This document shows, piece after piece, positions 38,405 through 50,608 of a stretch of DNA of 56,476 nucleotides. Below the pieces are notes generated by a model. That model saw only the letters and a list, made by a program, of their open reading frames with translations. It ran no database searches and was not told where the DNA came from. Position numbers and translations under genes: made by a program. Every line of letters starts with the position of its first letter. Position 1 is the stretch's first letter. The DNA is taken from positions 1 to 56,476 of the forward strand of contig NW_003314468.1 in the NCBI RefSeq assembly GCF_000143415.4, given 5' to 3'. Source of the DNA: Selaginella moellendorffii. Its lineage: Eukaryota; Streptophyta; Lycopodiopsida; Selaginellales; Selaginellaceae.

Positions 38405-40195
38405 AAAAGTGTTTACTTCATTGGATGAATGGAAAGAAACAAAAGCTTCATTCCCAGATGCATCTCTCCAGATATGACAGACATGACGAAGTAGTAGCAA
38501 AAGATTGCAAATGGGGTAGTTCCTAGCAAGTCTGAAAGCAAGGAAACAATTCAGGTCTAGAGATCGCATCAACAGAAAGTACCCCCAGCACTGTCAAGCT
38601 GAATAAAGACTTGGTTCAGAAACGGAAAAGCTGGAGGATTGACAAGCATGAAAACAAGGATGTGGAGAAGCCAAATTATAGACAAAGCCAATCTGCAACA
38701 AGAAAAACAAAAGAAGAAGTGAATATCTTTGTCAAGCCTTCAGAGTCTATTTCTTACCCGAGAATGCCAAAAACAAGCTTGGCTAAGTAGAAAAGAACTG
38801 TAAGAGCCCAGGATGTGTCTTCCTGAGAGAAACTCCAGCAATGAAATAACATAAATGGGAAACTAGAGATACCTTCTCTCCCTGCATTCAGAGCTTGAAC
38901 ATCATCTTCCAAAAAGACAAGCTCCTGAATCGAGCTACACATATGCATTTGTCAACACGATCATGTCCACCACTTTTGTTTTGCTTTCTTTTTTTCCTGT
39001 GTGCAGTGGAGCTGACCTGCTGGACTTTCTTCACATTTTTCCGAAGCTTTCGTCCTTTCTTCCCACCTCTTTCTTCGCGTTGGAGACCCAAAGTCACCTT
39101 TTTTAGCACGTTGGAGCTCTTGGCTAAGTCAGTCGCCTCCTGCAAAGCCATCACCTTGAAGAGATTAGTTGCAAGAAACGTAAAAAGAACTGAAGCACAT
39201 ACTATTCAGCACGAGTAATAACACACTTGGGCCTATTCTTGAATGCAAATATGAGGCTCAGTGGTAATGTTGCGATTCGAACACCTCCGAACATCTGCAG
39301 GAAGGAAATCACATGTTCTAGAAAACAAAACGACATTACCGTGAAGAGTATTGATAATGCGATCACGTACGTCGGGAACACACACAGACCACGTAGTTTT
39401 AACCAGAGATCCAGACGTATAAGCTGCACACTATTATAAAACATTGCCAGACAAATGAAGAAAGGGAAAATGTAGAAGAAAAGGCTTACCATGAGAGTAA
39501 CATTTGAAGACAATGAGAAACAAGCACGGAGCCTTTGCATTGAGTGAGCTAAAATCATTGGTGAACGCCAACGTCCTGGACGTTTCACGGTGAAATCAGC
39601 ATAGCTGATCACAGCTTCAAGCAATCACGTAGAAAAAAACGAAAGATAGAAAAGAGCTTCTTACCTTAGAGAATTCCCAAGAGGAGGCAGAAGACTGTGA
39701 GGAGTATCACCACCCACAAGAGGGCGTTCTTTACCCTTTGTGTCACAGTCCTGGAAATCACCAAGAACAAAGAAAGCTTTTGAGATCATGGAGGAATAGA
39801 AAGAACTTAAGAAACTCTAGGGGGAGCTCGGTCGACCAAGTGTTCTGGAAGATTACTTCTCCTGGTCGCTCTCGTAGAAGAAGATCGCGAAAGGGAATGA
39901 CGAGATAGACGAGCACAGTGTCGATGATGTAAACCACCCACCATAGCTGCTTCATCGGGAGAGTGAGCTTACACACCCCGACGTAGAGATTCTTCTCGCA
40001 GGAATGGCGATTCACGGCGTCCGCCGGGAGCATCAGGATCGAGAGTTGGGCAATGCTGAGCTCAATCACGACGATGATCTTGGGAAGATAGGCCTGACTC
40101 GAGTCATCCGGATGCTGGTACCTGATGAGAATGTAGATATTGATCGCGAAGACGAGCAGCGTGAGGAGCACCACGATCACCAGCAGCACTACATT
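38405..40195 (-). pseudogene. LIMR family gene, array unit 3
   Basis: Same exon series as unit 1 but extending further upstream: VVLLVIVVLLTLLVFAINIY, ILIRYQHPDDSSQAYLPKI, LSIAQLSILMLPADAVNR and KLTLPMKQLWWVVYIIDTVL. A 2-3-bp change after VLVYLVIPF shifts the frame at the end of exon 1 (RDLLLRERP). Downstream exons read [56 protein letters not shown] and [16 protein letters not shown]. The initiating ATG and the promoter are lost because at 40195 the gene is fused to the middle of NUP85. Confidence 0.85.
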
Positions 40196-40922
40196 CTACT
40201 CTTGCGGATCAGATTTTGAACACAATAACGTCTGGTGAAGCTGATAGTCTGGATAATCTCGAGGTAGCAGTCTTACGTTTTATTTGATACACGCACACTT
40301 TTAACGCTCTTTTCCCGTGCCAGCATTTTGAGGGTCTCTGTGACATCCTTGGCTCGGGAGCAACGAAGCATCAAGGCCTGTCGTTCCTAGCAAGGTACTC
40401 ACTTTATACAGTTGCGAAACTATCCGGAGCTCACTTCTAACTTCACACAGGTACAAAAGCTTTAAGGCAGCGCTGCAAAACATCAGAGATCTGCGTCGTA
40501 GGGAGGCTTCCTACACCGAAAACCTCGCTGCGCGAGGCAGAGCAGCGGTGACTTCTCTTCTCCAGGTTACCAATCCGTTCGGAACTTCTTCTTGCTCGCT
40601 AAAACCCCGGCTTGCAGCTTCTAAAATCTGGAACCTTTCCACGTAAATTCTGGCTGTCCTTGCTCCAAGAATCGGTATGGAGCTGTTCTCACATCTCGTT
40701 TACACTCTAAACTTTCGATCCATCAGGTGGAGCTGCTGGAATGGCCGGAGCAAGTGCTGGTTAGCGAGTCCAAAACAAACACTCTACTCTGCTGCCTCCA
40801 GGAACTCTTCCTCGCCAGGGACCGGCGAGAACGACATCCTAAGCACCGCAGAGCCTGGCGCTGTGGATCGCCTGAGATTGGCGCTGGCATCCAACTTGGG
40901 CCGTGCCAACTTGCAAAGCTGA
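40196..40922 (+). pseudogene. NUP85: NUP85 3' part, array unit 3
   Basis: Starts at the sequence equivalent to unit 1 position about 7950 (ACTCTTGCGGATCAGATTTT) and continues through ILGSGATKHQGLSFLARYKS, FKAALQNIRDLRRREASYTE, NLAARGRAAVTSLL and VELLEWPEQVLVSES to the stop at 40920-40922. The RRREASYTENLAARGRAA part missing from unit 1 is present. A small deletion after ARDR (GGCGAGAACGACATCC) shifts the last exon. About two thirds of the gene is missing. Confidence 0.85.
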
Positions 40923-41861
40923 TCGTTTCTTCGATGTCAAACGAAGGTAGGATTTCTTCTTGAACTGTACAATGTAAGAACTTCGCTAAAAGTCAATATT
41001 TAGTCAACATAGTCTTCTGTCATTGAAAATGTTAGCTTTTCATTGTTTTTCATACTTGAACTCAGCAATTAATCGATACACATGTACGGCTACGTTGATT
41101 TGTTAGTCACCCTCAAAACCCAGCACTACTGCAGCAGCGTCGTCCCTTCGTACTCTGCTGGGAACAGATGCCCGCAACGCCTCCCTAGTCTCGGGCACCC
41201 AAAGCATCTCACGCCTGCCTTGGATGGATACAAGTCGGGCTCCCCAATCTCGGACAAGCCCAATCAAGCTTTTGCTACTCTCCGACGTTCGCGGCCACCA
41301 TCAATTCTCCGAGGGTTTTGAAAGCTTAAACTTTCTTAAAGTTGAATGAACTCTCTGAGACGATGTGAAAGTTGACTTAGTGTTGACTTAGTGGACCTGT
41401 GGTTTTCCACAAGCACTGGTTCCTTTGCAACGCGATGCGGTTCCAGCGACCGGCTGGGGCAAAGTCGTCTACGCGAGGAGAGGAGAGCAGTTTATCATGC
41501 CCTAAAAGTATATGCGTAAAGAATATGAAACGATTATCTGATTTTTTTCAAAGTCATGGTCAAGCTAGACTACTGGACCGAAGGAGGCTTGGCGTTTTCT
41601 GTTTGGTGTAAATGCGTTTCCTGCACCGAAATCGCTTTCTGCACTAAACTAATCTTTCAGAACTCTCAATGCACATAATCAGCTTTTGTTTTTTAACCGG
41701 TATGCATTTTTGGAGGTATATGTATGACGAAGTCATGCAGTGATGAGTAAAGCTATACTTTCATTTTTGTTAACCATGTTTTCTGCACTAAACTAACTCA
41801 TTTAGCCCATTATAAAAATGAGTATGGAGTATGTACATACCTCTTCTGAAGGTGAATTGCA
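40923..41861. other. Spacer of array unit 3
   Basis: Homologous to 8640-9464, with local insertions and deletions. No gene seen. Confidence 0.4.
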
Positions 41862-42859
41862 ATGGCAACCATGGTGACAATGCTGGGAGCCTTCGGTTCA
41901 TTGAAGGAGATTGGTGACATTGTGGCGAATTTTGATTTCAGCAAGGTAAAGTGGAACCTGTCTTGCCCAAAGCAGTGTTTAACTCCTTGTGGAATGCTCC
42001 AGATTGATGTGCGTTCCAAGAGTTCTGAGGATTACCTCCACACCAACCTGGCACCATCGTTTGGGACATTGAATCCAGAAACAGTGAAGAAGATGGATGA
42101 GGTTCTCAAGGTTTGCATCTCGGGAACTACCACTCTTCTCGCCAAAGTGCCACCAGAAGAGCGAACTTGGGAGAAGGTCAACTCCATGTTCATGCAAAAT
42201 CCCTTGGGCGATGGGGTTAGCAGAGCTGACAAGTTTCTCAACAAAAGCTGCGATTTCAAGTTTGACGGGTCACCAGACCCAGCTACTGTGAAAGCGGTAA
42301 TAGAGTCATGTATTATGGAAGAGCTCTATTAACCTTTGCGGCCTTCTCTCGTCACAGGTTCAGGTCTGGTTTGTGAATCTCATTGCAGATGAGGACGTCC
42401 TGAAATCAACCAAGATCGACATTAAAGTTGTTGGGGAAATTGTTGCTCAGTCAGGGGCGACCATTACCAGCTTTGAAAATTTCTTTGCCAAGCATGAGCA
42501 CCACGAGAAGACCATAATTGACATCGGTACCCTGATATGCAAAACCCGTACTTCAAGGTTTGTGCCCAGGCTGCCCTTTGTATTTCAGTCACAGCTCATG
42601 CTTATGAGTACAGGTGTACCGCATCAAACTCTTTGCTTGGTCTGATAGCAACCATATTGTGTTCCATCAGGAGGATTCCAATGGCATCATTGGAGGTGAG
42701 GTGTCTAATGTAAACCACTGAAGACTACACGCTCCTTTTGTTCTATTTGCAGAGTTCACCTTCCGTAAGTTTAAGCCGTGCAAGGAGGTCATTGACAAGA
42801 TAAACCCAGATGCCAAAAAGAAGGCTGTGGAAGCTGCAGATGACATCTTTGGTTTCTAA
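41862..42859 (+). CDS. Unrecognised multi-exon gene, array unit 3
   Basis: It has the fuller N-terminus absent from units 1 and 5: ATG at 41862, MATMVTMLGAFGSLKEIGDI, then FDFSKVKWNLSCPKQCLTPC. It also has SCDFKFDGSPDPATVKAV and VQVWFVNLIADEDVLKSTKI, then KVVGEIVAQSGATITSFENF. A 10-bp deletion near 42524 (ACATCGGTACCC, where unit 5 reads ACATCGGGGTCTTAAGGTACCC) shifts the frame before the last exons, so this copy is probably damaged. C-terminus FRKFKPCKEVIDKINPDAKK and a single ADDIFGF. Confidence 0.6.
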
Positions 42860-43735
42860 TATCCAGACTGTGTCAATTGAGCCAAGATGTCCCCTACTTC
42901 AAGCTAAAACACCTTTCTAAATAATAATCAAGTCATAGCCCCTCGTGACCTAGATGCTTTGGATTCCTAGTACTTTTGTCAATGTAGCAAATTTTTGCCT
43001 TCCACTGGAACATTGAAAGGTGATGATAAGTTTATCTATCTATCTATATACTGTTTATAGTCTTGTGGTGCCCATCAAGAAGCATAAGTATTCTTTGTGA
43101 TATATTAATAAAACGAAACAGGACAGTTTGCCATGTGAAGATCATTATCATTGTCTCGTTGGTCTTTGTAGATTCGTTGCACTCAAGGTTACCACAAGTG
43201 AGCCAGGGACACCCTCAATCAGCTCTAAGCCGAGTTGATGGCTTAGTCGTGCGGCTGTGAGTGCCATTTGGCTCTCCATCTTGCTGGATTTTCCCATCCT
43301 GTCGCTTTGATGCAAACGACCCCAGGAACACTGTCGCAATAATATTGTAGAGCAACAAGGTGTCTCAGACAAGGGAATATCTAATTGGATTTTGACAAGG
43401 AACAGAACTTCGAAAATAGAACTTTAGAGAATGCTACTTGGAACAAGGCAAAGGGAGGCCCACAAAACCGTCGAGCTTTTCCTCCTCCTGTAACTCACGA
43501 ACTTTGTCACGAGCACATTGTAAGTTTTCTTTTGCAAATGCTTACGTACTGACCAGTAGGCGTGACATCTCCTGCTATAGGGTCGAGTTTTTAGGATCCT
43601 AGAAATCTAGGACAAGACGATCAAGATACAGTTGTAAATGTTTTAAATTAATAAGCTAAATGCGCGAATCTCTCCAAAACAGCAACTTCACTTTGGTCTT
43701 TTCTTAGTTTCTTGTCCAGCTGAGAACAGAGGTTT
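42860..43735. other. Downstream spacer of array unit 3
   Basis: Homologous to 10502-11686, with several deletions. No gene. Confidence 0.4.
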
Positions 43736-44100
43736 GTCTAGCTCAAGCATGAGTTTCTAAATGAATACGTGACATGGTTGAATTATAGAGCTTAAACATT
43801 AAGCAAATAGTTTGACCTTGACCATGACCTTTTCAAAAGTCAATATTAGTCAAATTTATTACATAATCAACGGCTACTTTGATTTTCTTCCTCTCGCAGC
43901 AAGGTGGTCCCTTCGTACTCGGTGCTCGCTCCCTCCTCGCCTGCCAAATACCTCCCAATCTCAAGGCTGGTGCCAAACTCGTTGCAGGAGAACGCAATAA
44001 CAGCTTTCCATGCTAGGCAGGAGCGTTCACTTCCACTGGCCACGCCTTCTGAAGATCAATCCTAGCCAAGCCTCGCCATAACTCATATTGCAGTGGAGTA
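43736..44100. other. Unassigned sequence between units 3 and 4
   Basis: Part of it (43905-44000) resembles the spacer near 41140-41240 (CCCTTCGTACTC, CTCCCAATCTC). No gene is supported. Confidence 0.3.
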
Positions 44101-44139
44101 GAAGATGGAGGGTGTTTCTGTCCTGCGTCTATACAAATA

Positions 44140-44390
44140 CATCATTGTTTTCATGCTAGTCAATCCTCCAGCTTTTCCGTTTCTGAACCAAGCCTTTATT
44201 CAGCTCGACAGTGCTTGGGGTACTTGCTGTCGATGCGATCTCTATATTTGAATTGTTTCCTTCCTTCCAGGCTTGCTAGGAACCACCGGAATCTTTTGCT
44301 ACTACCTCGTCATGTCTGTCATATCTGGAGAGATGCATCTGGGAATGAGGCTTCTGTTTCTTTCCATTCATCCAATGAAGTATATTTTGC
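44140..44390 (+). pseudogene. Inverted LIMR fragment
   Basis: In plus orientation, opposite to all other copies, lie LIMR exons [20 protein letters not shown] (about 44150-44215) and [20 protein letters not shown] to [12 protein letters not shown] (about 44271-44380), with the intron between them preserved. It is followed at 44400-44640 by a minus-strand piece of the unknown gene fragment also seen at 1040-1381. Confidence 0.8.
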
Positions 44391-44399
44391 TTGATCCCA

Positions 44400-44640
44400 G
44401 ATTCGCTGGAACTGCATTGCCATCGCGTCGAAGTACTCCTCCCCGGCCACCAAGGAACCAAGCAAGTGGAAAACCGCCCAGCCTCATTCGTGACATCGAA
44501 GAACTCATCCATGTAGGAAGGAGGGGGGACACGACGTCGAGACGTCGAAGTCGGATAGGAAAGCTTTCACGTCGTCGTCGGGCCCAGACAATATACAGCG
44601 AGCAGGCTTTCAGGATCTCCTCGGTGCCTGGAAGAGATAT
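44400..44640 (-). pseudogene. Fragment of the unknown gene also found at 1040-1381
   Basis: On the minus strand, GSLVAGEEYFDAMAMQFQRI matches the fragment at 1040-1100. The rest (an Arg/Ser-rich segment with SMSRMRLGG) is unrecognised. This copy may be closer to the original because the TGA that follows MQFQ at 1097 is a sense codon here. Confidence 0.4.
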
Positions 44641-44814
44641 CAATGCTCATTCTGATCAAGAAGAAATCACGAGGGGCTGCTGGCTGCTGGCTGGATGGCC
44701 GTCCCCGTCAGCAGGGCAACAAGGCGGGAGGGCTTGTACGGAAGATGTTCCCTCCACCAAGAGGAGACAAGATCAAGCTTGTCTGCCCTTTCCTCAACGT
44801 AGGGCGGAAGGGGA

Positions 44815-45528
44815 GAGGCCAAATTATAGACAAAGACAAGCTGCAACGAGAAAAATAAAAGAAGAAGTGAATATCTTTGTCAAGCCTTCGGAGTCTATTT
44901 CTTACATGAGAATGCCAAAAACAAGCTTGTCTAAGTAGAAAAGAACTGTAAGAGCCCAGGATGTGTCTTCCTGAGAAAAACTCCAGCAATGAAATAACAT
45001 AAATGGGAAACTAGAGATACCTTCTCTCCCTGCATTCAGAGCTTGAACATCATCTTCCAAAAAGACAAGCTCCTGAATCGAGCTACACATATGCATTTGT
45101 CAACACGATCATGTCCACCACTTTTGTTTTGCTTTCTTTTTTTTCTGTGCGCAGTGGAGCTGACCTGCTGGACTTTCTTCACATTTTTCTGAAGCTTTCG
45201 TCCTTTCTTCCCACCTCTTTCTTCGCGTTAGAGACCCAAAGTCACCATTTTTAGCTCGTTGGAGCGCTTGGCTAAGTCAGTCGCCTCCTGCAAAGCCATC
45301 ACCTTGAAGAGATTAGTTGCAAGAAACGTAAAAGGAATTGAAGCACATACCTTTACGTATTGAGCACGAGTAATAACACACTTGGGGCCTATTCTTGAAC
45401 GCAAATATGAGGTTCAGTGGTAATGTTGCGATTCCAACACCTCCAAACATCTGCAGGAAGGAAATCACATGTTCTAGAAAACAAAACATAAAACGACATT
45501 ACCGTGATCCTATTATTGTGTTTAATGC
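44815..45528 (-). pseudogene. LIMR partial gene, array unit 4
   Basis: Homologous to 38690-39400, covering the exons from [15 protein letters not shown] (44910) through [17 protein letters not shown], the charged segment and the MFGGVGIATLPLNLIF exon. At about 45528 it switches to NUP85 sequence inside LIMR intron 4. The upstream half of LIMR is missing. Confidence 0.8.
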
Positions 45529-46058
45529 CTGTCGTTCCTAGCAAGGTACTCACTTTATACAGTTGCGAAACTATCCGGAGCTCACTTCCAACTTCACGCA
45601 GGTACAAAAGCTTTAAGGCAGCGCTGCAAAACATCAGAGATCTGCGTTGTAGGGAGGCTTCCTACACCCGAACGGATTGGTAACCTGGAGAAGAGAAGTC
45701 ACCGCTGCTCTGCCAAGTGCAGCGAGGTTTTCGTAAAACCCCGGCTTGCAGCTTCTAAAATCTGGAACCTTTCCACGTAAATTCTGGCTGTCCTTGCTCC
45801 AAGAATCGGTATGGAGCTGTTCTCACATCTCGTTTACACTCTAAACTTCCGATCGATCAGGTGGAGCTGCTGGAATGGCCGGAGCAAGTGCTGGTTAGCG
45901 AGTCCGAAACAAACACTCTACTCTGCTGCCTCCAGGAACTCTTCCTCGCCAGGGACCGCCTAGAGAACGACATCCTAGGCACCGCAGAGCCTGGCGCTGT
46001 GGATCGCCTGAGATTGGCGCTGGCATCCAACTTGGGCCGTGCCATCTTGCAAAGCTGA
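45529..46058 (+). pseudogene. NUP85: NUP85 3' part, array unit 4, with a 65-bp micro-inversion
   Basis: Begins at CTGTCGTTCCTAGCAAGGTA (LSFLARY), continues YKSFKAALQNIRDLR, and then has an inverted 65-bp block (45669-45733). It ends with VELLEWPEQVLVSES and LRLALASNLGRAILQS (stop 46056-46058). The last exon is intact. Confidence 0.85.
45669..45733. other. 65-bp micro-inversion in NUP85 unit 4
   Basis: CGAACGGATTGGTAACCTGG here is the reverse complement of CCAGGTTACCAATCCGTTCG in units 1, 3 and 5. The whole block from CGAACGG to GTTTTCG is flipped relative to 40519-40582, and about 18 bp next to it (GAACTTCTTCTTGCTCGC) are lost. Confidence 0.9.
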
Positions 46059-46430
46059 TCGTTTCTACGAAGGTAGGATTTCTTCTTGAACTGTACAATT
46101 CAGAAGCGTGAGTCTAATTAAGCAAGTAGTTTGACCGTAGAACTTCGCTAAAAGTCAACTTTTAGTCAACAGAGTCTTCAGTTATTGGAAGTGTTAGCTT
46201 TTCATTGATTTTCATACTTGAACTCAGCAATTAATCTATACATATATACGGCTACATTGATTTGTTAGTCACCCTCAAAACCCAGCACTAATGTCGGGTT
46301 TTTAAAGCTTAAGCTGTTTTTTAAGTTGAATAATTTATCATGCCTTAAAAGCATATGAAACAATTGTCTGCATGGCAGCATTGGGTCAAAAGCTAAACTA
46401 CTGCACCAAAGGAGGTTTGGTGTTTTCTAC

Positions 46431-46640
46431 TATGTTAGGCATTAAGTCAGGATAATAGAATAAAGAAATGGCATTACACACCCCTTTACTCAGTTGGGTT
46501 TAAGGTAGGATTGTAACATTAATATTGGAGCTTAATTCAATTTTTTATGGCTAACAAGTGGGGCTCTGAAATAATATTTAACATGGTGGATCTAAAGGAA
46601 GAAGCAAAGTCTAATAGATCCTAAAAAAAGGTGACAGGAG
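46431..46640. mobile_element. LTR-like fragment in the unit 4 spacer
   Basis: TGTTAGGCATTAAGTCAGGA, then AATAAAGAAATGG and CACCCCTTTACTCAGTTGGG, match the LTR-like pieces at 551, 944 and 53668. It continues with AATATTTAACATGGTGGATC, which is shared with 53550-53570. Confidence 0.6.
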
Positions 46641-46682
46641 GGTGATTCTTCTTCTAGTGTACACTTCTGAAAGTGAATTGCA

Positions 46683-47657
46683 ATGGCAACCATGGCGACA
46701 ATGCAGGGAGCCTTTGGTTCATTGAAGGAGATTGGTGACATTGTGGCGAATTTTGATTTCAGCAAGGTAAAGTGGAACCTGTCTTGCCCAAAGCAGTGCT
46801 TAACTCCTTGTGGAATGCTCCAGAGTGATGTGCGTTCCAAGAGTTCTGAGGATTACCTCCACACCAACCTGGCACCATCGTTTGGGGCATTGAATGCAGA
46901 AACAGTGAAGAAGATGGATGAGGTTCTCAAGGTTTGCATCTCGGGAACCACCACTCTTCTCGCCAAAGTGCCACCAGAAGAGCGAACTTGGGAGAAGGTC
47001 AACTCCATGTTCATGCAAAATCCCTTGGTTGAGCCAATGGGCGATGGGGTTAACAGAGCTGACAAGTTTCTCAACAAACTCACAAAGGATCACATTTTTT
47101 ATGGAGTTATTGTGAAAGCAGTAATAGAAGTTATATATTATAGAAGAGCTCTATTAACCTTTGCTGCCTTCTCTCGTCACAGCTTCAGACCTGGTTTGTG
47201 AATCTGATTGCAGATGAGGACGTCCTGAAATCAACCAAGATCGACATAAGTTCTTTGGGAAATTCTTGCTCAGTCTGCCAAGCATGAGCACCACGAGAAG
47301 ACCATAGTTGACATCGTGGTCTTAAGGTACCCTAATATGCAAAACGTACTTCAAGGTTTGTGCCCAGGCTGCCCTTTGTATTTCAGTCACAGCTCATGCT
47401 TATGAGTACAGGTGTACCGCATCAAACTCTTTGCTTGGTCTGATAGCAACCGTATTCTGTTCCATCAGGAGGATTCCAATGGCATCACTGGAGGTGAGGT
47501 GTCTAATGTAAACCACTGAAAACTGCACGGTCCTTTTGTTCTATTTGCAGAGTTCACCTTCCGTAAGTTTAAGCCACGCAAGGAGGTCATTGACAAGATG
47601 AACCCAGACGCCAAAAAGAAGGCTGTGGAAGCTGCAGATAACATATTTGGTTTCTAA
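46683..47657 (+). CDS. Unrecognised multi-exon gene, array unit 4
   Basis: ATG at 46683 with the complete N-terminus MATMATMQGAFGSLKEIGDI. Exon 1 is intact to PKQCLTPCGMLQSDVRSKSS and NPLVEPMGDGVNRADKFL. A deletion at about 47249 (GACATAAGTTCTTTGG for GACATTGAAGTTCTTCAGG) shifts the second exon, and AAACGTACTTC at 47342 has lost two further bases. C-terminus FTFRKFKPRKEVIDKMNPDA and ADNIFGF. Probably no longer functional. Confidence 0.6.
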
Positions 47658-48756
47658 TATCCAGGCTGTGTCAATTGAGCCAAGATGCCCCCTGCTTCAA
47701 GCTAAAACATATTTCTAAATAATAATCAAGTCATATCCCCTCATGACTTTCATTTACTTGAAAATAACAGTCTTTATATTTTTTAACCTCAATTTCTGAA
47801 AAAAAACGTTCAGGGAAACAACACAAACTACAATAAAAGTAATAAATATCTAAAACCTAGATGCTTTGAAGTACTTTTGTCAATGTAGCAAATTTTTGCC
47901 TTCCACTGGAACATTGAAAGGTGATGATAAGTTTATCTATCTATCTATATACTGTTTATAGTCTTGTGGTGCCCATCAAGAAGCATAAGTATTCTTTGTG
48001 ATATATTAATAAAACAAAACAAGAGACATTATCATTATCCTGTTGGTCTCTGTAAATTCTTCGCGCTCAAGGTAAGTTACCACAAGTTAGCCAGGGACAC
48101 GCTCAATCAGCTCTAAGCCGAGTTGATGGCTCGGCTGTGAGTGCCATTTGGCTCTCTATCTAGTGCCGGATTTTCCCATCCTATTGCTTTGATGCAAATG
48201 ACCCCAGGAACACTGTGGCAATAATATTGTAGAGCAACAAGGTCTCTCAGACAAGGTAATATTTAAATTGACTTTGACAAGGAACAAAACTTCGAGAATA
48301 GAACTTCAGAGAATGCTACTGGGCGTTTTTGTTGCAAACGACTTGGCACAGTGCAGCCAGTGCTGATGGAACAAAGGCAAACCGTTGAGCTTTTCCTCCT
48401 GTAACTCACGAACTTTGTCGTGAGCATATTGTAAGTTTCCTTTGGCAAATGCCTACGTACTGATCAGTTGTTTCAGGCTATTTCGGCAGCACATCACAGG
48501 TGTGACATCTCCTGCTATGGTCCTAGAGATCTACTCCGGGAGTAGATTTCTCGCTTGTTCAAGACGATCCAGATGTTAAGACAGTTGTAAATTTTTAGAT
48601 TAATTGTTCCTAGTGTTCCTCTAACATGGTGCTGTTTGGGTTTGAAATCTGGTAAGCTAAATGCGCAGGCCATGCATTTTGTAGAATGTATCCAATCTTT
48701 CCAAAACAGCAACTTCCCTTTTTTCTTTTCTTACTTTCTTGTCCAGCTGAGAACAC
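47658..48756. other. Downstream spacer of array unit 4
   Basis: Homologous to 10502-11686 over nearly its full length, and the closest match to unit 1 among the spacers. No gene. Confidence 0.45.
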
Positions 48757-48817
48757 CTATAGTTTCATAATAAAAACCATTACATTCTAGAAAATCCATT
48801 AAAAAGGAAATGCATGT

Positions 48818-50478
48818 TTCATTGGATGAATGGAAAGAAACAGAAGCTTCATTCCCAGATGCATCTCTCCAGATATGACAGACATGACGAGGTAGTAGCA
48901 AAAAATTACAAACACAATAGTTCCTAGCAAGCCTGAAAGGAAGGAAACAATTCCCGGCATTGTCAAGCTGAATAAAAACTTGTTCAGAAACGAAGGAGTT
49001 GGAGGATTAACAAGCATGAAAAAAATGATGTGGAGAAGCCAAATTAAAGACAAAGCCAAATTGCAACAAGAGAAATAATAAGATTGAATCTTTTTCTCAA
49101 GGACTTTCTTACCCGAAAATGCCAAAAACAAGCTTGGCTAGGTAGAAGAGAACCATTGTGTCTGCCTGAGAGAAAACCAACAGTAGAATCAACACAAAAC
49201 TTAAATGGTAAACTAGAATGGTACTTTCTCTTGCTGTGGGAATGCCTTGTTCAGAACTTGAACATCATCTAAAAAGGAAATCACTGCAACACACTTTACT
49301 TCTCTCCCCTTAAGCCAATTGGAAAAGAAGCAATTATTTGATTTAGTGGCTATTTTATCCCTATTTATCCCCCAAGATTCCAAGGATCCATAGTGACAGT
49401 ATATCTAAATCTCATCCCATGATCACATGTGTTATACTCACCCCCCTTTCAAAAATGTTAATATCCTCATTGACTATTGATTAACAACCCCTACTGAGCC
49501 AAGGGAAACTAACACCTTCATTTCTACATTGAATCTACCAATCCTTCTATGGTGTAGACTAGTTATTCCATGTGAGGCAACTAGTCATCCACCCTATTTA
49601 TTCCCCAAGGTTCCATATGAGGCAATTAGTCATCCACCTTATTTATCCCCCAAGGTTCCAAGGATCCACAGTGACAATATATCCAAATCTCATCATATGA
49701 TCACATGTGTTACAATCATATCTTCTAAAAAATAAAACATAAAACAACATTACCATGAAGAGTATTGATCCTATTATTGTGTTTAATGCGATCACGTAAG
49801 TTGGGAAGGGTGCACGCACAGACCACGTAGTTTTAACCAGAGATCCAGACGTATAAGCTACACACTGTCACACAATATTGCCAGATGAATGAAGAAAGGG
49901 AAAATGTAGAAGAAAAGGCTTACCATGAGAGTAACATTAAAAGGCAATGAGAAACCAGTCGAAAACAAGCATGGAGCCTTTGCATTGAACAAGCTAAAAT
50001 CATTGGTGAACGCCAGCGTCGTGGATGAAAGACGTCTCACGGTGAAATTGGCATAGCCGATCACAGCTTCAAGCAATCACGTAGAAGAAGGGTTTAAGAA
50101 CAAAAGATGGAAAAGAGCTTCTTACCATAGAGAATTCCCAAGAGGAGGCAGAAGACTGTGAGGAGTATCACCACCCACAAGAGAGCGTTCTTTACCCTTT
50201 GTGTCACAGTCCTGGAAATCACCAAGAACAAAGAAAATTTTTGAGATCATGGAGGAATAGAAAGAACTTAAGAAACTCTAGGAGGAGCTCGGTCGATCAA
50301 GTGTTCTAAGAACAAGAACAAAGAGATGGAAGATTACTTCTCCTAGAAGAAGATTGTGAAAGGCAAAATGTAGAAAAAAAGGCTTCCCATGAGAGTAACA
50401 TTCGAAGACAATGAGAAACCAGCCTGTTCAGAATGTAGATATTGATCGCGAAGACGGCAGCACTACATTGTACTCCAT
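48818..50478 (-). pseudogene. LIMR family gene, array unit 5, middle exons replaced, start codon preserved
   Basis: The 3' exons ([37 protein letters not shown]) are near 48820-49170. From about 49270 to 49728 the exons for the charged segment are replaced by foreign sequence. The upstream exons resume at 49750-50215 (AVIGYANFTVRRLSSTTLAF and VTQRVKNALLWVVILLTVFC). Exon 1 is reduced by internal deletions, but its ATG (50476-50478, MEYNVVL) is the only preserved start codon of the family in the window. Confidence 0.8.
49270..49728. mobile_element. Foreign insert or replacement inside LIMR unit 5
   Basis: Not present in the other units. It contains two direct copies of a block of about 73 bp (49364-49437 and 49640-49712: TTTATCCCCCAAG, CCAAGGATCCA, AGTGACA, ATGATCACATGTGTTA). 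This suggests a TE fragment, possibly LTR-derived. No coding region. Confidence 0.55.
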
Positions 50479-50608
50479 CTTTCACCAGACCACACGCCCA
50501 AGAACCCTAATTTCAACGGCTGGGATTTGATCCAGCGCTTAAGGATTTTAGCTTTGGGCGCGCGATATCGGGGATCGGGCCCCTCGAGGAGCTGGAACGG
50601 GGAGCGAA
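50479..50608. promoter_or_regulatory. Divergent promoter region between LIMR and NUP85
   Basis: Only about 130 bp separate the LIMR ATG (50478, minus) from the first candidate NUP85 ATG (50609, plus). Only unit 5 preserves this interval; units 1, 3 and 4 have lost it to deletions. No TATA box is obvious, as is usual for compact bidirectional promoters. Confidence 0.45.
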
